Below are positions 1 through 5,400 of a stretch of 5,510 bases of DNA, piece by piece. Made by a program: the position numbers and the translations under genes. Within the stretch, counting starts at the first letter, position 1, and each line of letters starts with the position of its first letter. The notes below the pieces were generated by a model that was not told the DNA's origin, ran no database searches, and was given only the letters and a program-made list of their open reading frames with translations. Source of the stretch: an uncultured Eubacteriales bacterium (GTDB lineage Bacteria > Bacillota_A > Clostridia > Christensenellales > Aristaeellaceae); assembly GCA_900553645.1 (NCBI GenBank), contig USEE01000124.1:1-5510 (forward strand), given 5' to 3'.

Positions 1-43
1 CTTCCGAAAAGAAAGAACACGTTCCCCCAGCATCCCCCGCACC

Positions 44-115
44 CGTTCAAACTTTGTCCATATTTCGTTCGAAAACAGTTGCGATGGCGTTCACGGATCG
101 TTCATACTATGTCCG
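44..115 (+). promoter_or_regulatory. 11-bp-phased YGTYCR repeat array upstream of htrA (candidate response-regulator binding site)
   Basis: Seven consecutive positions exactly 11 bp apart read 44 CGTTCA, 55 TGTCCA, 66 CGTTCG, 77 AGTTGC, 88 CGTTCA, 99 CGTTCA and 110 TGTCCG. Six of the seven match YGTYCR fully and only the copy at 77 is degenerate (3 of 6). The phase does not continue to 33 or 121. Direct repeats spaced by one helical turn are the usual binding pattern of OmpR/PhoB-class response regulators. In several Gram-positive bacteria htrA is under two-component envelope-stress control (CssRS in Bacillus). The array ends 11 bp before the -10 hexamer and covers the place where a -35 would lie, as at activator-dependent promoters of the PhoB type. 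The repeat pattern is seen directly; the type of regulator is inferred, and no regulator gene lies in the window. Confidence 0.62.
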
Positions 116-126
116 AAAAGGCGTGT

Positions 127-132
127 TATACT
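127..132 (+). promoter_or_regulatory. -10 hexamer of the htrA promoter, lacking a -35
   Basis: TATACT differs from the TATAAT consensus at one base. At spacers of 16-18 bp the upstream hexamers (TACTAT, ATACTA, CATACT) do not resemble TTGACA, so the promoter would be weak without an activator. Transcription would start near 139, giving a leader of only about 18 nt that begins just before the Shine-Dalgarno site. The phased array immediately upstream could supply the missing -35 contact. Confidence 0.5.
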
Positions 133-142
133 AACAGCTGTC

Positions 143-150
143 AGGAGGTG
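143..150 (+). promoter_or_regulatory. Shine-Dalgarno site fixing the htrA start at 157
   Basis: AGGAGGTG is a near-perfect anti-16S match and lies 6 nt before the ATG at 157. The same frame is open further upstream, with a TTG at 79 and an ATG at 109. Those candidates lie inside the regulatory array and upstream of the likely -10, and neither has a ribosome binding site of this quality. Their extra residues also precede the charged N-terminus and hydrophobic segment expected of an exported HtrA. Confidence 0.85.
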
Positions 151-156
151 CTGAAT

Positions 157-1491
157 ATGAGGCACATAGAAAATGATAATAAGAATAAAAAGAGCGGAGT
201 GCTCAATAAGGTAATTAGTTTGATTGCTGTTGCGGCTGTGTTTACTATGCTAGGGACCGGCATTGGCGCCAATACCGCCGCGAATAACGCGCTGGCTGAG
301 GCGCAGACCGAAACCACCGCGCAGACCGAGGCTGATGCCGCGGGCGACGCTACCCAGTACGATAGCCCCGCGATTGCGGTCTATGAAAAGTGCGCTGACT
401 CCGTTGTGGGCGTAATCACCTATACCGAACAGTGGTCGCGCTCCACCGGCGAGGTGCAGAAGGCCGAGGTCGGCGAGGGTTCCGGCGTGGTCATCTCCGA
501 CGATGGCTATATCATGACCAATAACCACGTCGTTGCGGACGGTAATTCCTATCAGGTATTGCTCCCCAGCGGCGATAAGGTCGATGCTAGTCTGGTCGGC
601 ACTGACTCCGGTACGGATATTGCCGTGCTGAAGGTAGAAGATCAGACTTTGAAGGCGATCGATATAGGCTCCTCCGCTGACCTGAAGGTCGGCGAAACCG
701 TAATCGCTATCGGCAACCCCGGCGGCAGCACGCTCGCCAATACCGTAACGCAGGGTATCGTTTCCGCGCTCGAACGCGATATGGCGAATACCTTCACCCG
801 CACCGTCAAGACCATTCAGCACGACGCGGCCATTAACCCCGGCAACTCCGGCGGCGCCCTGCTTAACACCAAGGGTCAGCTGGTTGGCATAAATACCCTG
901 AAGTACACCGGCAGCTCTTACTCCACCACGACCTATGAAGGCCTGGGCTTTGCTATCCCGATCGATACCGCCCTGCCTATCGCTCAGCAGCTTATCGACT
1001 ATGGCGAGGTTCGCCGTCCTGCGCTGGGCATAACCTGCGGCACCTTCAGCGGCCCGGACGATCCGATCAGCAGCTGGCCGCCGGCAAGCGTAGTCATCAG
1101 TGAAGTAACCGCGGACGGCCCCGCCGATGTGGCTGGCCTCAAGGCTTATGACTTCATCACCGAGGTCGATGGCACCCGCATTTCCTCGCTGCACGATTTG
1201 ACCGCGGTTCTCGATACTCATGAGGAGGGCGACACCATCAGCGTTACCGTGCTCCGCTATAAGAACACCAACGCGATTATCTCCATCCTCAACTCGGCCT
1301 ACAATAACTATTACGGCGGCAACAGCGGCTACGGCTATGGCAGTGGTTACGGCAACAGCTATGGCGGCTTCTTCGGCGGCAACGGCGGCTATAACACCAA
1401 CTCCAGCCTGGATTACGACACGGTAACTGTGGACGTAACGCTGAAGGTTCTGGCCAGCACCACCGAGGCCGATACCACCGACGCCGACTAA
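157..1491 (+). CDS. htrA: HtrA/DegP-family envelope serine protease with one PDZ domain and a Gly/Tyr-rich insertion
   Basis: This 444-residue protein is a trypsin-like (family S1C) ATP-independent protease expected to degrade or refold damaged proteins outside the cytoplasmic membrane. Residues 1-18 are charged and 19-38 hydrophobic. This is either a membrane anchor, usual in Gram-positive HtrA, or a signal peptide, with an AxA site (A45-L46-A47) as a possible cleavage point. An Ala/Thr/Glu-rich linker follows to about 68. The protease domain spans about 70-285, with H124 in TNNHVV, D154 in TDIAVLK and S231 in GNSGGAL as the intact triad. NPGGS near 188-192 and TQGIVSALER are also typical. 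The PDZ domain starts at ALGI (289-292) and runs to the last strand at about 421-432. Between these, residues about 370-420 hold an unusual Gly/Tyr/Asn/Ser-rich block. The tail is acidic (TTEADTTDAD). There are only two cysteines, C79 and C294. The gene is monocistronic between its own promoter and a terminator. The family call is secure; the physiological substrates are unknown. Confidence 0.95.
   Translation: MRHIENDNKNKKSGVLNKVISLIAVAAVFTMLGTGIGANTAANNALAEAQTETTAQTEADAAGDATQYDSPAIAVYEKCADSVVGVITYTEQWSRSTGEVQKAEVGEGSGVVISDDGYIMTNNHVVADGNSYQVLLPSGDKVDASLVGTDSGTDIAVLKVEDQTLKAIDIGSSADLKVGETVIAIGNPGGSTLANTVTQGIVSALERDMANTFTRTVKTIQHDAAINPGNSGGALLNTKGQLVGINTLKYTGSSYSTTTYEGLGFAIPIDTALPIAQQLIDYGEVRRPALGITCGTFSGPDDPISSWPPASVVISEVTADGPADVAGLKAYDFITEVDGTRISSLHDLTAVLDTHEEGDTISVTVLRYKNTNAIISILNSAYNNYYGGNSGYGYGSGYGNSYGGFFGGNGGYNTNSSLDYDTVTVDVTLKVLASTTEADTTDAD
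1300..1407 (+). repeat. Coding low-complexity Gly/Tyr/Asn/Ser block within the HtrA PDZ domain
   Basis: Residues 382-417 of HtrA are almost only Gly, Tyr, Asn and Ser, with two Phe at 405-406. GGN recurs at 387-389, 407-409 and GGY near 410-412, and GYG recurs around 391-399. At DNA level GGC dominates the Gly codons, and GGCGGCAAC occurs at the start and again near 1375-1383. The block lies between two predicted beta-strands (VTVLRYKN and DTVTVDVTLKVL) that in ordinary PDZ domains are joined by a tight turn of a few residues. The internal repetition suggests growth by replication slippage or local duplication. Confidence 0.7.
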
Positions 1492-1513
1492 AATCAAAAA
1501 AACGCTAGCCACA

Positions 1514-1550
1514 CGGGAGGAGGCATGATGCCTCCTCCTGTTTTTTATTT
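1514..1550 (+). terminator. Strong Rho-independent terminator after htrA
   Basis: The arms GGAGGAGGCA (1516-1525) and TGCCTCCTCC (1529-1538) pair perfectly around a 3-nt loop. Two more pairs, G1515-T1539 (wobble) and C1514-G1540, extend the stem to 12 bp. It is followed directly by TTTTTTATTT (1541-1550). The stop codon lies 22 nt before the stem. The AGGAGG in the left arm is part of the stem and has no start codon at a useful distance. Confidence 0.93.
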
Positions 1551-1636
1551 AAGGGCAGGCAGGCTGCCTCAGCCCTGCCGCCAAAAACAGCCCCGAAATC
1601 GTTCGGTCATTAATGCGGAAATGCCCAAAAGTTGAC

Positions 1637-1659
1637 AACGATACGAGTTGACAATCGTT
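1637..1659. promoter_or_regulatory. Inverted repeat flanking the -35 of the small membrane protein promoter (possible operator)
   Basis: AACGAT (1637-1642) and ATCGTT (1654-1659) form a 6-bp inverted repeat with an 11-nt gap, and the -35 hexamer (1648-1653) lies inside it. A second TTGACAA lies 16 bp upstream at 1632. The placement would let a repressor block RNA polymerase, but arms of six bases in a 280-bp gap can arise by chance and the pairing does not extend further. Confidence 0.25.
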
Positions 1660-1676
1660 CCGGTGTACGCTATAAT
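1648..1676 (+). promoter_or_regulatory. Consensus SigmaA promoter of the small membrane protein gene
   Basis: TTGACA (1648-1653) and TATAAT (1671-1676) both match the consensus perfectly and are separated by the optimal 17 bp. There is no extended -10 TG. Transcription should start near 1683, giving a leader of about 90 nt before the ATG at 1772. Promoters this close to consensus are uncommon in chromosomes and suggest strong expression, possibly held back by a repressor or by the leader. Confidence 0.9.
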
Positions 1677-1698
1677 GTTCTAAAGATATATAGATTTT

Positions 1699-1739
1699 TG
1701 TGAAACATGATGTAGTCACAGCCTTTAACCTGCATGTTT
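1699..1739 (+). promoter_or_regulatory. Leader dyad with two mutually exclusive pairings
   Basis: TGTGA (1699-1703) and TCACA (1716-1720) are an inverted repeat enclosing ACAT-G-ATGT (1705-1713), so a short hairpin can form just inside the transcript. The 12-nt gap is too long for a CRP/FNR site, which needs 6. The segment AAACATG (1703-1709) can instead pair with CATGTTT (1733-1739), which would break the first hairpin. It could be a DNA operator, a folded leader or chance in AT-richer sequence. Neither form obviously hides the ribosome binding site at 1758-1764. Confidence 0.3.
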
Positions 1740-1771
1740 GATTTTGCGCATATCGATAGGGGGACGTTAGC

Positions 1772-2188
1772 ATGAGTAACGTCGGTTCCAGATCAGCGAA
1801 GAAAGGCCGCGTGCGCGCAGAGCTGGAGGCGCGGCTAAAACAGGCGCAGCAAAGTCAGAAAACCGCGCCCGCCGGTACCTGCGAAAAGGAGATTCGCCGC
1901 ATAAAGCGCGATACGCTGGCGCTGATGGAAAAGTATCAGCGCAGAATAACCCTCGCGCGCGCCGCGTTCGGCGTAGGCGCAGTCGGCGCGGCGGGAGTGC
2001 TGCTTCTGCTTATAATGTCGCCGCGGCTGCTGTTCGGCGCGGCGCTGGCCGCGTGCGCGCTGCTATGCGCGGCGGCGTACATAGTGCGCGTCCAAAACGA
2101 GCGCGCGCTTAAACAGGTATGCGACTTCGACAGCGTACACTTCGCCGGGCGCATATGGTTCGATTTCAAGAGCGGCATACGGGCGTAG
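1772..2188 (+). CDS. Small protein of unknown function with two predicted membrane helices
   Basis: This is a 138-residue protein whose family I do not recognise. Residues 1-60 are very basic and helix-prone (many Lys, Arg, Glu and Gln, e.g. RAELEARLKQ and EIRRIKRD), so they may form an amphipathic or coiled segment in the cytoplasm. Two hydrophobic stretches follow, about 64-82 and 86-105, separated by the tight SPR turn at 83-85, which predicts a helical hairpin with both ends inside (R57, R58, R63 and R106 flank it). The C-terminal 30 residues contain an aromatic patch, FAGRIWFDF (124-132). There is no signal peptide and no catalytic motif. Four cysteines (C37, C95, C99, C117) show no metal-site spacing. 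The start is supported by AGGGGGA at 1758-1764, 7 nt before the ATG. The gene stands alone between a perfect promoter and a terminator, so its neighbours say little about its job. Codon use is strongly GCG/CGC-rich. It is real by context; function unknown. Confidence 0.85.
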   Translation: MSNVGSRSAKKGRVRAELEARLKQAQQSQKTAPAGTCEKEIRRIKRDTLALMEKYQRRITLARAAFGVGAVGAAGVLLLLIMSPRLLFGAALAACALLCAAAYIVRVQNERALKQVCDFDSVHFAGRIWFDFKSGIRA

Positions 2189-2207
2189 ACAACAATATTC
2201 GATTTTT

Positions 2208-2246
2208 AAGAGCCGTCTGGTCATGTGATCGGACGGTTTTGGTTTT
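2208..2246 (+). terminator. Rho-independent terminator after the small membrane protein gene
   Basis: CCGTCTGGTC (2213-2222) pairs with GATCGGACGG (2227-2236) around an ATGT loop, a 10-bp stem including two G-T wobbles (2218-2231 and 2220-2229). The A-rich flank before the stem can pair partly with the following T run. The T tract is TTTTGGTTTT (2237-2246), interrupted by two G, so termination may be less complete than at the htrA terminator. Confidence 0.8.
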
Positions 2247-2251
2247 GGGTT

Positions 2252-2271
2252 GAAAGGAGACGTCGCCTTTC
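2252..2271. promoter_or_regulatory. 20-bp palindrome upstream of the mannosidase promoter (candidate operator)
   Basis: GAAAGG-A-GACGTC-G-CCTTTC is identical to its reverse complement at 18 of 20 positions, with only the 2258/2265 pair mismatched. It lies between the preceding terminator and the mannosidase -35, about 58 bp upstream of the latter, where an activator or looping repressor could bind. The AAAGGAG inside it resembles a Shine-Dalgarno site but has no ATG, GTG or TTG at a usable distance downstream. No regulator is encoded in the window and I do not match the site to a known regulator consensus. Confidence 0.42.
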
Positions 2272-2328
2272 CCGATATTACGATTTTATCCGAATATGTA
2301 CTGCGGTTTGCACTGTTTGCGTATGTGC

Positions 2329-2364
2329 TTGATTTAGACACAAAAAAGTATTACTATTTATATG
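2329..2364 (+). promoter_or_regulatory. Probable promoter of the mannosidase gene
   Basis: Two overlapping readings are possible. One is TTGATT (2329-2334), 17 bp, TACTAT (2352-2357), matching 4 and 4 of 6 consensus bases. The other is TAGACA (2335-2340), 18 bp, TATATG (2359-2364), matching 5 and 4 of 6. The local AT-rich stretch contrasts with the GC-rich genes around it. Either way the leader would be about 40 nt. Promoter strength looks moderate, which fits a regulated catabolic gene. Confidence 0.5.
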
Positions 2365-2371
2365 TAAGACT

Positions 2372-2387
2372 GTGCGGACAACCGCAT
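2372..2387 (+). promoter_or_regulatory. Small GC hairpin at the 5' end of the mannosidase mRNA
   Basis: TGCGG (2373-2377) pairs with CCGCA (2382-2386) around an ACAA loop, with a possible extra G-T pair at 2372/2387. It would sit within the first bases of the transcript and 8 nt before the ribosome binding site. It could protect the 5' end, tune translation or act as a DNA operator just downstream of the start site. It has no T tract, so it is not a terminator. Confidence 0.35.
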
Positions 2388-2394
2388 TGGTGTT

Positions 2395-2400
2395 GGAGGT
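2395..2400 (+). promoter_or_regulatory. Shine-Dalgarno site fixing the mannosidase start at 2409
   Basis: GGAGGT lies 8 nt before the ATG at 2409. The same frame stays open upstream to a TTG at 2250, but those 53 residues (rich in Tyr, Phe, Trp and Cys) cross the promoter and leader hairpin, have no convincing ribosome binding site and are not part of the GH38 fold. A second ATG at 2415 is 14 nt from the site, too far to be preferred. Confidence 0.85.
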
Positions 2401-2408
2401 ACTTTTTT

Positions 2409-5400
2409 ATGGAAATGGAATTGCTTAATAAGCGAGTGGAGCGCCTGCTTAACGAGGTGCGTACACTGGCTGTGGAGCGGGCGCGCGATGCCGAGGGCAT
2501 CGAGTGCGCGCTCAGGGCGCGTTCGCTGCATGACGATAGCCTTAGTGAGTGGCAGCCGTTCGTAAACGGCAGCGAGTGGGGCGGCGAACATCGCTGGTGG
2601 GATTTCAGGTTTAATGTGACTGCGCCCGAGGGCTATACCGGGAAGCAGCTGTTTTTGGAGATAACCACCGGCTGTGAGGGCGCTTGGGACGCTACTAATC
2701 CCCAGTTCCTCGCCTATGTCGATGGCAAGGTGCGCCAGGCGATCGATACTAATCACACTACCGTGCTGCTCGGCAGCGACGTTAAGCCCGGTACGGTGTT
2801 TGGTATCTACCTAAAGGGCTATTGCCAGACCGGCGCGGGTAATTTCGCCCGGATGCGCGCGCGTACCATCGAAGTGGCTGAAAACGTGATGCAGCTCTAC
2901 TACGACGTGCGCGTGCCGCTCGAGGCCGCTGAGCTGCTGCCCCGCGAAACCCGCCCGCGCCTGCTCGCGTTCCAGGCGATGAGCGACGCGCTCAATCAGC
3001 TCGACCTGCGCGACCCCGGCTCGGATGAGTTCTATAAGTCGGTCGACGCCGCGCGCGAGTATATGAAGCGCGAATACTACGATAAGCTGTGCGATAAGGA
3101 GCCGGAGGTAATCGCCAACTGCGTCGGCCATACCCATATCGACGTGGCGTGGCTGTGGGATCTGGAGCAGACCCGCCATAAGGCCGTGCGCTCCTTCTCC
3201 ACCGTTATCGAGCTCATGCGCCGCTATCCCGAATATATATTCATGTCCAGCCAGCCGGTGCTGTATAAGTTCGTTAAGGAGGACGCGCCCGAGCTGTTCG
3301 AGGAGATCAAAAAGCGCGTCGAGGAAGGCCGCTGGGAGTGCGAGGGCGGCATGTGGCTGGAGGCCGACTGCAACCTTGCGGGCGGCGAATCGCTGGTAAG
3401 GCAGCTATTGCACGGTCAGGAGTTTTTCCGCAAGGAGTTTGGCAAGAAAAACGAGATACTGTGGCTGCCCGACGTGTTCGGATACTCGGCGGCACTGCCT
3501 CAGATACTTAAAAAGTCGGGCATCAAGTACTTCATGACCACCAAGCTGAGCTGGTCGGAGTATAACAAGACGCCCTACGACACCTTCATGTGGAAGGGCT
3601 TGGACGGGTCGGAGGTACTGACTCACTTCGTGCCCACGCGCGATTTGGTGGGCGACGAGCATCACGCGCTGAGCTACTTCACCACCTACAACGGCGATGT
3701 GAACCCGTCTCAGATAGCTGGCGGCTGGAACCGTTTCCAGCAAAAGGACGTGGACAATCAGTTCCTGGTCAGCTACGGCTTTGGCGACGGCGGCGGCGGC
3801 CCCACCGAAAAGATGCTGGAGTACCAGCGCCGCATGTCGCATCAGATGCCCGGTATGCCCAAGACGCGCCCGAGCACCGCGCACAAGTTCTTTGAGGAGC
3901 TGGACGAGCGCGTAGGCGGCAACAAGCGCCTGCCCAAGTGGTCGGGCGAGCTGTATTTGGAATACCATCGCGGCACTTACACCGCCGTGGCCAAGAACAA
4001 GCGCAACAACCGCAAGATTGAGATCGAGCTGCGCGAAACCGAGCTGTGGTGCAGTCTGGCCGAGAAGTTTGGCCTTGAGTACCCGGCCGACATGCTGCAC
4101 AAGATCTGGGAGTGCGTGCTGACGCTGCAGTTCCACGACATACTGCCGGGTTCTTCTATTAAGAAGGTATACGACGATTCGGACAAGATTTATGCGGGCT
4201 GCTTTGACAAGCTAAAGGAGCTTAAAGAGGCTGCGCAGAAGGTCATATCCGACCATGCGGCGGGCGATGTAGTTGCGTTCAACTCGATGGACGAGCGCCG
4301 CGACGACGTGCTGTGGTTCGACGCGCCCGCGGGCGTGACTGCGCTGAAGGATGCGGCGGGCAACGTTTACCCGGTCGAGCGCACGGTGCGCGGCTGCTGC
4401 GCGGCGGTTGCGGGTGTGCCGGCCATGGGCGTTAAGGCGTTTGAGTATGTCTGCGGCGAGGAATCGACTGAGCAGCTTAGCGTTACTGAGAGCGGTTTTG
4501 AAACGCCTTATTTCAAGGGCGAGTTTGACGGCAAGGGCCGCATAAAGTCGCTGATCGACCTGCGCAATGGCCGTCAGGTTGCAAAAGCGCCGCTCAACGA
4601 CATTATTTGCTACGAGAACAAGCCGCACAACTACGACGCTTGGGACATTAACATCTACTACAACGAGCACAGCTGGGTTGTGGACGATCTGAAGTCGTTT
4701 AAGGTAGTTGCGAACGGCCCGGTTCTGGCGATTGTGCGTGCGGAGTATGCCTATGAGCATTCGACGATTGCTCAGGACATAATCATATACAAGACGCTGC
4801 CGCGCATTGACTTTGCGACGACGGTTGACTGGAAGGAGAAGCAGTACCTGCTCAAGGCGCACTTCCCGGTCGACGTATTCTACAATGCGGCGACTTACGA
4901 CGTACAGTACGGCAATGTAACGCGCGCGACGCACAAGAACACGTCGTGGGATGTAGCGCGCTTTGAGGTATGCCATCACAAGTGGATGGACGTAAGCGAG
5001 AGCGGTTACGGCGTATCGATCCTGAACGACTGCAAGTACGGCTGCTCGATCGACGAGAACTCTATGGCGCTCACGCTGCTCAAGAGCTCGACGCATCCCG
5101 CGCCCGACGCGGACCAGTGCCTACACACGTTCACCTATTCGCTGATGCCGCACATGGGCGACTGGCGCAAGGGCAACACTGTATCGCAGGCATACAGCCT
5201 GAACATGCCCATGACCGCGCATGTCTCGGGCGGCAATGGCGAACAGGAGCTGACCACCTACTCGACCGACACCCCCGGCGTAATCATAGAATCGGTCAAG
5301 CAGCAGCTCGACGGCCAAAACACCATCGTCCGCATGTACGAATGCTACGGCGCGCGCGTCCAAACCCGTCTGACTCTCCCCGCCGCCAAGCACGTCTACC

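Noticed and set aside
1..33. Possible start of a divergent gene on the reverse strand (ATG at 33-31, frame open to the window edge)
   Set aside because: Only eleven codons are visible and the upstream G-run is not a convincing ribosome binding site. It cannot be supported from this window, though it would make the phased array a shared divergent control region.
24..44. Three C-runs (G-runs on the reverse strand) suggesting a G-quadruplex
   Set aside because: Only three runs of three or more are present; a fourth is missing, so a standard three-layer quadruplex is not supported.
79..156. Upstream TTG (79) or ATG (109) start for HtrA
   Set aside because: Both lie before the likely -10 and within the regulatory array, and neither has a ribosome binding site comparable to AGGAGGTG before 157.
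250..1512. Long open frame (about 420 codons) on the reverse strand across htrA
   Set aside because: It lies opposite a gene with an intact catalytic triad, reads as Ala/Val/Gly-rich sequence without domain logic, and begins opposite the terminator with no ribosome binding site. GC-rich codon bias makes such frames common.
1699..1720. CRP/FNR-like TGTGA...TCACA site
   Set aside because: The half-sites are 12 nt apart instead of 6, so it does not fit the CRP/FNR geometry; kept only as a generic dyad.
1549..1773. Reverse-strand open frame of 74 codons in the gap between htrA and the small membrane protein gene
   Set aside because: It runs against a perfect forward promoter, has no Shine-Dalgarno site upstream of its ATG and its product shows no protein-like pattern.
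2250..2408. N-terminal extension of the mannosidase from a TTG at 2250
   Set aside because: The extra residues cross the palindrome, promoter and leader hairpin, and the GGAGGT at 2395-2400 clearly points to the ATG at 2409.
3405..5096. Two long reverse-strand open frames (3405-4136 and 4212-5096) across the mannosidase
   Set aside because: They mirror conserved GH38 coding sequence, are Arg/Val/Leu-rich without recognisable motifs, and have no promoter or ribosome binding site. They are shadows of the real gene.
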